From CAUZFZ01 sp963579025 (GTDB taxonomy: Bacteria; Planctomycetota; Planctomycetia; Planctomycetales; Planctomycetaceae): a stretch of DNA of 64,000 bases. This document shows, one piece after another, positions 45,524 to 55,700 of this stretch. The stretch's first letter is position 1; the number at the start of each line of letters is the position of its first letter. Where the stretch lies: positions 62,001 through 126,000 of the forward strand of contig CAUZFZ010000002.1 of assembly GCA_963579025.1 (NCBI GenBank). The letters run 5' to 3'. The notes under the pieces were generated by a model, which was given only the letters and a program-made list of their open reading frames with translations, had not been told where the DNA came from and made no database searches. The translations under genes were made by a program, and so were the position numbers.

Positions 45524-47833
45524 GTGGAAACTCGATTCGCTCTTGATGCCGTCTGGAGCTGGCCCGTGGTTGTCCTGGCAGCGACCGGGCTCCTGGGTCT
45601 GGTTCTTCTGACGTACCCGCCGCGCGTCCGCCATTTGCCCGTGCGAACCCGTCGCATGTTGATCGGTGCACGATTGGCGGCGGCACTCCTGCTCGTGTTT
45701 GCAATGCTCCGCCCGGAAGTGCAGTTCGTCGAAACGGACACGAAGTCGGCTGTTCTGCTGGTTGCCGGGGATAGCAGCCGCAGCATGACCACGCCAGATG
45801 GGCCCGGCGGAGTCACGCGACGGGAGGCTCTGGTTCGGTTACTGCAATCCAACGTCGATCGGTTCACGCAGCTTCGGGACGAGTTGAAACTGGACGTCCG
45901 GCTGTTCGACTTTGACAACGACATCCGACCAGTCGACGAGGCAACGTCTGAAGCTCCGGGAAAGATGAGCGCGTTCGGAAACGTGCTTGCGGCTCTTGAA
46001 CGCGAATCGCAAGGCAATCGAACGGTCGGCATCATCCTGCTGACCGATGGGGCTCAGCGAGTCGCACCGCCATTCGATTCCGACGCGCCGCGGACGGTGG
46101 CGCGCAAACTGGGGGAACTGCAGATCGCACTGTTCCCCGTACCGCTCGGCGAGTCCGACATTGCCGAAGCCGGACTCGACATCGCCGTCGAAGATCTTGC
46201 GGTGAGCCCGATCGCTTTCGTGAGGAACACAGTGCCGGTCAACGCAAAGATCCAGGTGCTCGGTGGCGAGGGACGACATTTCAATGTCGAGCTGCTCATC
46301 GAGGACCCGAATGATCCTACTGGCACGCGAATGATCGCACCGGCGGCGACACGTGGAGCGCGGCCCGTCGTTCAGGTCCAGGCGACAAAGAACGCCGAGA
46401 CGATTCCCGTCGAGTTGTCTTTCGTCCCTGAGTTGCCCGGTGAATACCGCGTTGCCGTAGTTGTGCAGCCAATTGACGGCGAACTGAAGAAGACAAACAA
46501 CCGCCGCGGGACATTGCTGACGGTTCAGGCTGGTGGAGTCACCGTCGCTTACTTCGATACGGTTCGTGACGAGGTTGCGGACATTCTCCGCATCAACACG
46601 GCCGACCAGATTCGACTCGACTTCCACTGGGTGCGTTCGGGCGCTTTCGCGGCGCGATCGAAGATCGAAGCGAGCATGTTCGATCCCGGCCGCTACGACG
46701 TGTTCATCATTGGCGATGTTCCGGCGAAGTCGTTTCAGCCCGAGGGTGGACCAGACCTGCTGCGTCTGCTGGCCCGCCGAGTTGAGGCAGGTGCGGGCCT
46801 GATCATGACGGGTGGCTTCTTCAGTTTCGGGGCAGGCGGTTATGCCGACACGGCTCTGGACGGTGTCTTACCCGTGAGCATGGACAAGCGGGAAATTCAG
46901 GATCCGACCGGCGCCGGTACGGATTTCTCCACTGACCTGCATCACGAGGGCGACCTGAAAATGATGCCAACGCCCGACGGAGAGCGGCATTTTCTGATGC
47001 GTTTGTCCTCACAGAACAACGGCCAGGTATGGGCTGCCTTACCGCCATTGCGAGGAGCCAACAAACTGCGTCGTCGGAATACAATCGCCGAGGTTCTCGC
47101 AGAAAGCGAAGCGGGAGATCCGCTGCTGATTTCGACGGCCCCGGGACGCGCCCGTGTGCTGGCATTCGCAGGCGACACGACGCACCGCTGGTACCATTAC
47201 GATCAGGCCGACTTCCGCGACACGCATCAGCGATTCTGGCGACAGGTCATCCTGTGGCTGGCGCGGCGCGAGCTGGATACCACGCAGCCGGTCTGGGTCC
47301 GTGTCGATCCTCGCAATTTCTCACCCGGTAGTTCCGTCCCGATTGAATTCGGAGCCCGCAACGACGAGGGCGAGGCCATCCGGGACGCGGATTTCAAAGT
47401 CGGGGTCGTGGGCCCGGACGGCAAACAGATCCCGCTGAACGCATTAGGTTCCGGAGACAGCTCATCGGCCAGATTCGACGGTGCTACCGAACCCGGCATC
47501 TACCGGGTGACCGTTTCTGCAGCGAAGGATGGCCAGTCAATTGGCGCGACTGCGACCACGCGATTTCTCGTCGACTCACGGGATCTGGAACTCGACAACC
47601 CGGCCGCCGATCCTGCGTTGCTCGAGGAGCTGGCCGGACTGACGGGCGGCCGAGTGATTCCGCCAGAGGAGCTCGACGAGTTCCTCGAAAAAATGATCGA
47701 AGACGGCCCGCCTAATCTGGAACAGACACGCATCACTCGGCTTCCACTTTGGGACAACTGGTGGTACCTGAGCCTGTTCGTTCTGCTCATGACTGCCGAA
47801 TGGTTCGTGCGTAAACGTCGTGGTCTGGTTTGA
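45524..47833 (+). CDS. VWA/GATase-like membrane protein
   Basis: 769 residues, GTG start at 45524. Two N-terminal membrane helices (about 13-30 and 45-62), then a von Willebrand A domain with a MIDAS-like DSSRS (Asp83, Ser85, Ser87) and IILLTDG. A beta-sandwich follows, then a class-I glutamine-amidotransferase-like domain (YDVFIIGDVPAKSF; GLIMTGGFFSFGAGGY) without a clear catalytic triad. A last helix (WWYLSLFVLLMTAEWFV) sits near the C-terminus. This layout belongs to planctomycete BatA/'glutamine amidotransferase-like' membrane proteins, usually found with MoxR/DUF58 genes, which are absent here. Confidence 0.82.
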   Translation: METRFALDAVWSWPVVVLAATGLLGLVLLTYPPRVRHLPVRTRRMLIGARLAAALLLVFAMLRPEVQFVETDTKSAVLLVAGDSSRSMTTPDGPGGVTRREALVRLLQSNVDRFTQLRDELKLDVRLFDFDNDIRPVDEATSEAPGKMSAFGNVLAALERESQGNRTVGIILLTDGAQRVAPPFDSDAPRTVARKLGELQIALFPVPLGESDIAEAGLDIAVEDLAVSPIAFVRNTVPVNAKIQVLGGEGRHFNVELLIEDPNDPTGTRMIAPAATRGARPVVQVQATKNAETIPVELSFVPELPGEYRVAVVVQPIDGELKKTNNRRGTLLTVQAGGVTVAYFDTVRDEVADILRINTADQIRLDFHWVRSGAFAARSKIEASMFDPGRYDVFIIGDVPAKSFQPEGGPDLLRLLARRVEAGAGLIMTGGFFSFGAGGYADTALDGVLPVSMDKREIQDPTGAGTDFSTDLHHEGDLKMMPTPDGERHFLMRLSSQNNGQVWAALPPLRGANKLRRRNTIAEVLAESEAGDPLLISTAPGRARVLAFAGDTTHRWYHYDQADFRDTHQRFWRQVILWLARRELDTTQPVWVRVDPRNFSPGSSVPIEFGARNDEGEAIRDADFKVGVVGPDGKQIPLNALGSGDSSSARFDGATEPGIYRVTVSAAKDGQSIGATATTRFLVDSRDLELDNPAADPALLEELAGLTGGRVIPPEELDEFLEKMIEDGPPNLEQTRITRLPLWDNWWYLSLFVLLMTAEWFVRKRRGLV

Positions 47834-47938
47834 TTCGAGTTCGCAAACCGGCGTGTTTCAAATAAGACGTCATCTCAGAACGCGGCCATCAGCCCATAAC
47901 CATCTGCGGTTTCCCTTCGTCCGATCGGACCTGATCCC

Positions 47939-50692
47939 ATGCGATTCCGGCCAGCCACATGCTTCCTTGTTGCGCTGAGCACAGCGATCAGCTTTTCCAT
48001 CCTGGGTTGCGAGCAGGAACCTGCCGCAGGACCGCCAGCAACTACCAACGCAGTCGATCCGGCAGTGCCAGCAGCAGCACCGCCTGCAATCCCAGCGACA
48101 TCGGATGCGGGTGACACGCCGTCAGGCCCAGCATCGGACGATTCCGTTCCGCATGGGGACGAAGGCCATGGCAGTTCCACATCGCCGTCGGAGCCGACGC
48201 AGCGACGCGCGAATCGACTCGCTGGCGAGACCAGCCCGTATCTGCTTCTGCACGCTCACAATCCCGTCGACTGGTTTCCGTGGGGCCCCGAGGCGCTCGA
48301 GAAGGCACGTCGGGAAGAGAAACCGATCTTTCTCTCGATCGGATACAGCAGTTGTTACTGGTGCCATGTGATGGAGCGGCTGGTCTTCGAAAACGAAGAG
48401 ATCGCCGGCTACATGAACGAGAACTTCGTGAACATCAAGGTCGACCGCGAGGAGCGTCCCGACATTGACGAAATCTACATGCTCGCCCTGCAGATCTATC
48501 TGCAGATGAGCGGATCGGGCGGAGGCGGGGGCTGGCCGCTGTCGATGTTCCTGACACCGGACGGTCAGCCGATCGCTGGCGGCACTTACTTCCCGCCCGA
48601 TGACAAGGACGGGCGTCGCGGGTTTCCGTCCGTGATGAGTCAGGTCAAGTCGGCGTGGACCGACCAGCGCGAGCCACTTATCGAAAATGCCAATCTCATA
48701 GCGCGAGTCGTGCGGCAGGAGATGGAACCCAAACTGAATCTGCAGCCCGCCGAGTTGACTCGCGAACTCGTGGCGTCAGCGGTCAGCTCAGTGATACGAA
48801 GTCACGACTCGGAATTCGGTGGAGTGGACTTCAAGCTCAATTCTCCGAACTCCCCGAAGTTTCCTGTGCCCGTCAAACTGGCTCTTCTGCAGTACGAGAT
48901 CCGGGAGCGAAAAAACCCGGAAGCCCAGCGCGTGCTGTATCACACGCTGGACGCGATGGCGGCCGGTGGCATTCGAGATCATCTGGGTGGCGGGTTTCAT
49001 CGCTACAGCACAGACCGCCGCTGGCTCGTGCCGCACTTCGAGAAAATGCTCTATGACAACGCACAACTGGCGAACGTCTATACCGAGGCCTTTCGAGCGA
49101 CGAACGATCCGACCTACCGCGAGACCGCCGAGGAGATCTTCGACTTCCTGCTGACAGACATGCTCGATTCGCGCGGCGGCTACCATTCCGCGCTGGACGC
49201 CGAAACCGACGCGATCGAGGGTCTCTATTACGTCTGGTCCACGGACGAAATCGATCAGGCTCTGGGCGCCGACACGGCGTTGTTCAAACAGGCTTATGGA
49301 GTTGCCGAACCATCGCCGTTCGAACACGGGTTCGTGCTGCACCAGCCAAAACGGATCGATCAGCTCGCGGCGGATGTGCGGATCGTCCCGAGTGAACTGC
49401 GGGTCAAGCTGTACGATCTGCGACGCACTCTGCTGGTAGTTCGGCGCAAGCGTGATTCACCACTCAAGGACGACAAGGTCCTCACAAGCTGGAACGGCCT
49501 GACAATCACTGCGCTCGCCAACGCGGGCATTGTGTTTGGCCGGCAGAGATATCTTGATGCCGCTGAGAACGCGGCGACGTTCATCCTGACAAACATGCGA
49601 GATTCGGATGGGCACCTGTTCCGAACGTATCGCGGCGGAGCTGCCAAGCTGAACGGATACCTGGACGACTACGCGTTCCTGATTGAAGCTCTGCTGGAAC
49701 TGCAGCGGGCCACCAGCGATCCGGAAAACAAATGGCTGAATGCGGCACAACGGCTGGCCGACGATCAACTGAAGATGTTCGCTGACGACGCGCGCGGTGG
49801 GTTCTACTTCACCTCGCATGAACACGAAAAACTGCTGGCACGCACGATGAACGCCTGGGACTCGGTTCTGCCGTCGGGGAACAGCGTCTCAATCCGTAAC
49901 CTGATCCGACTGGCTTCGCTGACCGGGCAGCCGGAATACCGTGAACACGCCAGCAAGACGCTCAATCAGTTCGCACACTTGATTGAGAAGAACCCGCGCG
50001 GCACGACGAATCTGGCGATCGCTTTGGGGGAATTCCTGGACAATCGCGACTATCGGCCGTTGTTACAGCGAATCGACCGCACGAACGATCCAGCCACTGC
50101 CGTGCCAACCCTGCCATCAGGTCCTGCCAGTGAGCCCGCTCCCGCTGTGCCGAACGTGCCGGGTTCCGCGACGCCCGGCGGCAGCGATTCGGCGAACGCG
50201 AAGCCGGCACTTCGTGTGCGTCCGGATCGCGTCTCCGCCACGGCGTATCTGTCGACCGATCGGCTGCCCGCCGGTTCGCAGTGTCGTGTGGCCGTTGTGT
50301 TGACGGTCGCCGAGAACTGGCACATTAATGCCAATCCAGCGTCGCCCGACTTTCTGATTCCCACGACGGTTACGATGAAGTCCAGTCTGGGAACAAACTT
50401 GAAGGACGTCCGCTACCCGGCGGCCGGTGACCTGAAACTCAAGGGCACGACCGGCGTTTACCGCGTGTATGACGGCAAGATTACGGTGTTTGGCGACCTT
50501 GTCATCCCGGCAGACGCCGGGGGCAAGACGGAAAACTTCGAGTTGCAGATTCGCTACCAGGCCTGCAACGACGAACAGTGCGAGCAGCCGAAGACGCTGG
50601 TCTTTGCCGGGCAGGTTGCTGTCGCCGAGCCGGACGTACCGGTTGAGAAAATCAATGCAGAGATCTTCGCCACAGGCGCCTCTGCGGAATGA
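47939..50692 (+). CDS. YyaL/DUF255 thioredoxin-fold lipoprotein with C-terminal DsbD-alpha domain
   Basis: 917 residues. Lipoprotein signal with lipobox ILGC (Cys24) and a Pro/Ala-rich linker. DUF255 thioredoxin-like domain (NRLAGETSPYLLLHAHNPVD; CYWCHVME near residue 138; KVDREERPDIDEIYM). Then an alpha/alpha-barrel of the N-acylglucosamine-2-epimerase type (LGGGFHRYSTD, WLVPHFEKMLYDNAQL). The C-terminus (about 760-917) is like the N-terminal domain of DsbD (ENWHINANPASPDF, YQACNDEQCEQPK). The Cys pairs suggest thiol-disulfide chemistry outside the cytoplasm. The selenoprotein-like peroxiredoxin follows 91 bp downstream, which supports a redox role. Confidence 0.88.
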   Translation: MRFRPATCFLVALSTAISFSILGCEQEPAAGPPATTNAVDPAVPAAAPPAIPATSDAGDTPSGPASDDSVPHGDEGHGSSTSPSEPTQRRANRLAGETSPYLLLHAHNPVDWFPWGPEALEKARREEKPIFLSIGYSSCYWCHVMERLVFENEEIAGYMNENFVNIKVDREERPDIDEIYMLALQIYLQMSGSGGGGGWPLSMFLTPDGQPIAGGTYFPPDDKDGRRGFPSVMSQVKSAWTDQREPLIENANLIARVVRQEMEPKLNLQPAELTRELVASAVSSVIRSHDSEFGGVDFKLNSPNSPKFPVPVKLALLQYEIRERKNPEAQRVLYHTLDAMAAGGIRDHLGGGFHRYSTDRRWLVPHFEKMLYDNAQLANVYTEAFRATNDPTYRETAEEIFDFLLTDMLDSRGGYHSALDAETDAIEGLYYVWSTDEIDQALGADTALFKQAYGVAEPSPFEHGFVLHQPKRIDQLAADVRIVPSELRVKLYDLRRTLLVVRRKRDSPLKDDKVLTSWNGLTITALANAGIVFGRQRYLDAAENAATFILTNMRDSDGHLFRTYRGGAAKLNGYLDDYAFLIEALLELQRATSDPENKWLNAAQRLADDQLKMFADDARGGFYFTSHEHEKLLARTMNAWDSVLPSGNSVSIRNLIRLASLTGQPEYREHASKTLNQFAHLIEKNPRGTTNLAIALGEFLDNRDYRPLLQRIDRTNDPATAVPTLPSGPASEPAPAVPNVPGSATPGGSDSANAKPALRVRPDRVSATAYLSTDRLPAGSQCRVAVVLTVAENWHINANPASPDFLIPTTVTMKSSLGTNLKDVRYPAAGDLKLKGTTGVYRVYDGKITVFGDLVIPADAGGKTENFELQIRYQACNDEQCEQPKTLVFAGQVAVAEPDVPVEKINAEIFATGASAE

Positions 50693-50783
50693 TGGCGACC
50701 GCGTCCGTCCGCTCACTTCCTGGCCTGATGGCGCGGCGACTATGATCGCTGCTGCTCGACAACTCTGTTTCCAGGAGAACCTC

Positions 50784-51329
50784 ATGAGAACTATTGGAGC
50801 AATTGCCATGCTGCTGAGTCTGGCTGGCACGGCGTCCGCCTTCGAGAAGGGCGATCTGAAAGTTGGAGACGAGGCCCCGGCCTTCGAACTAAAAGGCAGT
50901 GACGGCGAGACGTACAAGCTGTCGGACTTCAAAGACGAGAAGGTCGTGGTGGTCGCGTGGTACCCCAAAGCCTTCACCGGTGGCTGAACGGCCGAATGCA
51001 AAGCCCTCCGTGAGAGTGGCAAGGCCCTGCGTGAGTTCAACGTCGCCTACTTCACCGCCAGTTGCGACACCGTCGAAAAGAACACGGCGTTCGCGAAATC
51101 GCTCGAACTGGATTACCCCATCCTGAGCGACCCGAAGAAAGACGTGGCGAAGGACTACGGCGTGGTCCATGGATCGCGTCAGGTGCCGGAACGCTGGACG
51201 TTCTACATTGGCAAAGACGGCAAGATTCTGGAAATCGAGAAGAAGGTCAAAGCCGGGGATCACGGAAAGCAGATTCTGGCGACCCTGAAGGAGCTGAAAG
51301 TCGAGCCCGCTCCGAAAAAGAAGAAGTAG
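50784..51329 (+). CDS. Peroxiredoxin read through an in-frame TGA (probable selenoprotein)
   Basis: 181 residues if TGA at 50985-50987 is read as selenocysteine; otherwise the protein stops after 67. AGGAG precedes the ATG at 50784. A signal peptide (MRTIGAIAMLLSLAGTASA) is followed by the AhpC/TSA fold: VGDEAPAFELKGSDGETYKL, VVVVAWYPKAFTGG, then TGA, then TAECKALRESGKALREF, AYFTASCDTVEKNTAFA, LSDPKKDVAKDYGV and ERWTFYIGKDGKI. In this family the motif is F-T-P-G-C-T: the TGA falls exactly on the peroxidatic Cys, with a possible resolving Cys four residues later. The frame continues without shift to TAG at 51329 and ends in a terminator. A hairpin at 51003-51020 has the layout of a bacterial SECIS. 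A nonsense mutation is the alternative. Confidence 0.85.
51003..51020 (+). promoter_or_regulatory. Candidate bacterial SECIS element
   Basis: Hairpin gccctc-cgtga-gagtggc: 6 base pairs (GCC/GGC, CTC/GAG) with one bulged U on the 3' side and a 5-base loop CGUGA with G at its second position. The loop begins 21 bases after the TGA, inside the 16-37 range known for bacterial SECIS elements. Flanking ggcc (50990-50993) and ggcc (51022-51025) could extend the stem. Confidence 0.6.
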
Positions 51330-51370
51330 CGACCGACAAGTCCGAGAGCACGACCATAGCAGTAAATTCT

Positions 51371-51406
51371 GGCCGCATGCCGAACCTCGGCGTGCGGCCT
51401 TTTTTT
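51371..51406 (+). terminator. Rho-independent terminator
   Basis: Thirteen-base arms (ggccgcatgccga / tcggcgtgcggcc, one G-U pair) with a 3-base loop, followed directly by seven T. It is the clearest intrinsic terminator of the window and closes the peroxiredoxin transcript. Confidence 0.9.
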
Positions 51407-51941
51407 CTGCCAATTCAGTTTCAGGTGGGCCGGATGGTGCCGCACTGTTCGGGCGAACGACTGCCGAATTCCGCTACCCCCTTCGTTCCCTGACAGCATC
51501 TCCGGAAGTTTCGCCCACGTCCTGCAGACGCACGCAGTTCGTAAACGCTGGCGGGGTCGACCGTTCTGCCGGGCTTCGGGGGCGAACATGCGGCGTACGG
51601 TGACTGGGTTCTGTGGCACTCGGGGAAATGGCGGTCAACCGCGAACGTTGAACCCTTTCACTGAAGAGAAAGCACGCCAGCGGCAAGGTGACGGTGTTTC
51701 TCAAGGAGCGCCAACAAACGTGCGGCCTGGCGCTTCCAGGCCGAAGCGCCCATGTACCTGCCCCCGCATAGCTGCTTCGGTTGCCGGAGCAGCGATGCCC
51801 TTGTTGCCCGCCTGACACAGATTCTGCTTGACGTTTCGGAAAGCTCAAGCCGAACGACAAGACCGTCATTCAGGCACTGCGGCACCTGAATGCTCCGCTG
51901 ACCACAACGAATTGCGACGGCCGGAACGCCGCCGCCAGTCG
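51407..51941. other. Intergenic region after the terminator
   Basis: No confident gene. On the minus strand a stretch ending near 51658 reads protein-like (YMGASAWKRQAARLLALLEK, then HRHLAAGVLSLQ) but it has no start and enters from a shadow frame of the next gene. It may be a relic or a dispersed element; I could not identify it. Confidence 0.3.
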
Positions 51942-52661
51942 TCACGGCAGGAAGGGAAACGCCAGCTTCAACAGAGCCGTCGCGCCCTTTCCAATCCCGC
52001 CGGACACGACCTTCGCCCCTGCCGAGTTCAAGGCCTCGCGAGCGTCCTGCCAGGTCAGCTCGCGGATGTCCTTCTTCAGGAAGCCTTCGAGGTCCGTCTC
52101 CGACCGGAACAGCTTCTTCAGGGCCTTCTGAATCTTCGCTGGATCCTGATCGAGGAACGCAAACTTCTCGGCCAGTTCGAACAGCGTCTCGTAATGCACC
52201 AGCACGACTTCGCGGTTCCGCTCGTACACGGGAATCGCTCCCGCATCCTTGATCGCCTGCTCCAGTTCGAGCCGGTCGTCGGGGTGCTCGACCAGCAGGG
52301 CGAGAAACCCGTCTTCGCGTCGCCGCTCGGACGCATACCGCGCCGCGCTGTCCAGCCGCTCGGGAGTCAGAGTCTCTTTCAGAATCCGCTGCAGAACCTT
52401 GATGGGATCGTCCTGCACGAGCGGCCGCCAGCGGGCATACGCGTCGCGACGCAGTGACGCCACCCGGCTTGGCGTCACGCGCAACTGCCGCGCGACGGCG
52501 TGATTCGGAGCCCGGCGATCGATCGCCCCGTCCAGTTCCAGCAGCAGGAACATCAGCAGGTCCGTGTCCCGCTTGCTCAGCGACTGCCAGCCCTGTTCCA
52601 GTGACAGATCGACCAGTCGCTGCCCGAACTGACCCGGGTTGTTCAGCGCAATGCCATTCAT
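51942..52661 (-). CDS. HTH-like protein, divergent partner of the HNH-STAND gene
   Basis: 239 residues from the ATG at 52661; longer frames on this strand start inside the divergent gene and are rejected. The N-terminal third has a sigma/HTH-like helix set (LLMFLLLELDGAI; AVARQLRVTPSRVASLRRDA), which resembles DNA-binding helices. The middle is helical and charged (LDSAARYASERRREDGFLAL; YETLFELAEKFAFLDQDPAK), and the end is hydrophobic (GATALLKLAFPFLP). I do not recognise the family by name. It starts 111 bp from the start of the HNH-STAND gene in the opposite direction, so one promoter region serves both. A regulator or co-component of that system is inferred. Confidence 0.7.
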   Translation of the reverse strand: MNGIALNNPGQFGQRLVDLSLEQGWQSLSKRDTDLLMFLLLELDGAIDRRAPNHAVARQLRVTPSRVASLRRDAYARWRPLVQDDPIKVLQRILKETLTPERLDSAARYASERRREDGFLALLVEHPDDRLELEQAIKDAGAIPVYERNREVVLVHYETLFELAEKFAFLDQDPAKIQKALKKLFRSETDLEGFLKKDIRELTWQDAREALNSAGAKVVSGGIGKGATALLKLAFPFLP

Positions 52662-52772
52662 GCTCCGCCCCCGTTTCGATTGACCACTTGATCGGGAAGC
52701 TTGCCTGAGATGCCAGAATCTGTCTACTAATGACAACAAATACACTGTGACGGCGATCGAAAGGCCGGCCTG

Positions 52773-55700
52773 ATGGCGCGTCGCGACATCCTCGAATCCA
52801 CACTCAAGAAGTTGTTCGCTCTGACCGGCAATCGTTGCGCCTTCCCCGGGTGCCCGCACGCCGTCGTCAATGAGCACGGCGATCTGATCGCTGAAGTCTG
52901 CCATATCGAGGCCGCCAACGAGCGTGGCGAGCGCTTCAACCCCGACCAGACGGACGAAGAGCGACGCGCGTTCGACAACCTGATCGTCCTTTGCCCCACG
53001 CATCATACGACAACCGACAACGTCGACGAGTATCCCGTCGAACGTCTGCGGGAAATGAAGCGGGAGCATGAAGACCGCTACCGTGATCAGCCTCCGGAGA
53101 TCAGCTCCGACAAGATTGACCGTCTGATCGGACGCGTCACCGGCATTGCGGTCTCGAAACTGCCCGCCGGGGCGACGCGGACGAAACTGATCGGCCGGTC
53201 GACGGAACTGCGGAAGCTCACGAACGCCCTGAAGGGCGACACGCACGTCCTGTCGCTGGTCGCCTGGGGCGGGACGGGCAAGTCGGCCCTCACCGCGCAC
53301 TGGATGGTCCGCCTGGCGGAACGGAACTGGGGCGACATCGAACGGTATTTCGACTGGTCGTTCTACAGCCAGGGCACGAAGGGCGAACAGGGCACCTCGG
53401 CGGACCTGTTCATCGCCGAAGCGCTGCGGTTCTTCGGCGATCCGGACCCGCAGGCCGGCTCCCCGCACGATCGCGGCGACCGCCTCGCCAGACTCGCGGT
53501 CGAACAGCCGACGCTGCTGATCCTGGACGGTCTGGAACCCATGCAGTTCGGCCCCGGCCCGCAGGAAGGCCTCATTAAGGACCCCGCGCTCAAGTCACTG
53601 ATCCGCGGAATCGCCCAGCGGCCGTTCCGTGGGTTGTGTGTGATCACGACCCGCGAACCGGTCAAAGACCTGACGCAATTCCAGGGCCACACCGCGAAGG
53701 AAATCAAACTCGACAACCTCACAGCAGCGGCCGGGGCCGAGCTGCTGCACCTCCTGGGCGTCCGCCGGGCCGGCGCGAAGTCGCCGATCAGCCCCGACGA
53801 CCGCGAACTGCACGACGCCGTGGGCGAAGTCAACGGCCACGCGCTCACGCTGCAGCTCATGGCCACGTACCTCGCCCGCACGCAGGGCGGAGACATCCGC
53901 CGCCGCGACCGCTTCGGCTTCGAACCGGCGATGAAAACGACCAGCGACGAGCACGCCTTCCGCGTCATCGCCGCGTACGAACGCTGGCTCAGTGCCACTC
54001 ACTCCGGGCATTCGGACGTAGCGAAACTCGTCAAGAGTTTCGGCATAGAACGCCAGAACGCCGAAAGTCTTGACGACTTTCGCTACGAAGTGAGTGAGCC
54101 GCAGCCGCATCCCGAGGGCGAACGCATGCTGGCGGTGCTGCGGATGCTCGGCCTGTTCGACCGCCCGGCTCCGCCCGGCTGTTTGAATGACCTGCGGAAC
54201 GAGCCCATCATCGACGGCCTGAACGACGCCGTGGTCCACGCGTCCGACGACGAGTGGAACAGCGCGCTGACGCACCTGCAGGACCTCGGCCTGATCACGC
54301 TGGTCGGCGCCGAGGCCTCATCGACCGGCCTGCCGTCCGACCTGGTCGTCGACGCCCACCCGCTGATCCGGGAGTACTTTGCAAAGCAGCTCAAAGCTGG
54401 CTTGGCGCGGGTCTCCGACCCCGCCGGGGACCCGACCGCAGGTCTCCCGGCAGCAGAAGGCAATACTGAGAACGACGAGAGCCTTGAAGCAGATGAAGGA
54501 GACCTGCGGTCAGAGGACGTGCGGGGTCGGAGACCCGCGCACAGCAGCTTGTCTGCCTGGACTGAGGGCCACCGCCGCGTGTTCGAGTTCCTGTGCAAGT
54601 CGACCGAGCACCGCCCGGACGGCGTCGACGGCCTGGCCCCGCTGTACCAGGCAATCCCCCACGGCTGCCACGCCGGCCTGCACGAGCGGGCGTGTTCCGA
54701 CGTCTACCGCGACCGCATCCAGCGGGGCACAGGGAGCGACGGCTACTACAGTTGGAGAAAGCTCGGGGCGATCGGGGCCGACCTCGGCGCGGTGGCATGC
54801 TTCTTCGAGCAACCCTGGAGCCGGTTGTCACCGAACCTCGCCCCCGCCGACCAGTCGTGGCTCCTCAACTCTACGGCCTTCTATCTGCGTGCCGTGGGCC
54901 GTCTGACGGAGGCGGTCGAGCCGATGCGGACGGCGCTGGAAATCGACGTCGAGCTGCAGGATTGGAACAATGCTGCAATTCAGGCCGGTAACCTGAGCGA
55001 GCTGGAACTGACGCTGGGTGACGTGTCCGCCGCCATTCACGACGGTGAGCGGATCATCGACTACACCGAACGCAGCTCGGAGCGGGGAGTCCACTGGGGG
55101 TACCGGGCGATGTACGCCGATGCCCAGCATCAGGCCGGCGAACGTGACGAGGCGGGCCAACTATTCGCCGATCTCGAAACCAGGCAGGCCCGGGAGCAGC
55201 CACGGTTTCCCCGGCTCTACGGGGGGCGAGGCTTCCGCTACTGCGACCTGCTGCTGTCCGGTGCCGAGCGGGCGGCGTGGCAGGCCACTCTGAGTCGCAC
55301 GGGCTTCCAGCCCGTGGAGGACGACGGCCCTGCCCGCGAGGACCATGTAACGGCCTGCAACCATGTCACCGAGCGTGCCATGCAATGGATCGAATGGCGT
55401 GCGCCCAATGATCCACTTCTTGACATCGCGCTGGAGAATCTGACTCTGGCCCGCCCGGCGCTCTACCGCTGGCTGGCTGATCATCCCGGGCCGCAGGATT
55501 CGAACGCGGAAGCTCTGGGCGCGGCCGGTCAGCACCTCGGCGCCGCCGTCGATGGACTTCGTGATTCCGGGCAATTGGACGACCTCCCGCGCGGTCTGCT
55601 GACGCGGGCGTGGTGGCGGCAGGTGACGGGGGATGTCCCGGGAGCCATCGAGGATCTGGACGAGGCCTGGGAGATTGCCGAGCGGGGCTCGATGAAGCTG

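Noticed and set aside
50784..50987. Simple truncated peroxiredoxin pseudogene
   Set aside because: The frame after TGA is intact to a normal stop and terminator, and the TGA is exactly at the active-site position; selenocysteine explains it better.
51407..51941. Gene encoding GRYMGASAWKRQAARLL...
   Set aside because: No start codon of its own and it runs in from a shadow frame; kept only as a note.
52662..53468. Long minus-strand extension of the HTH-like gene
   Set aside because: Overlaps the HNH and NTPase parts of the divergent gene, which are strongly supported.
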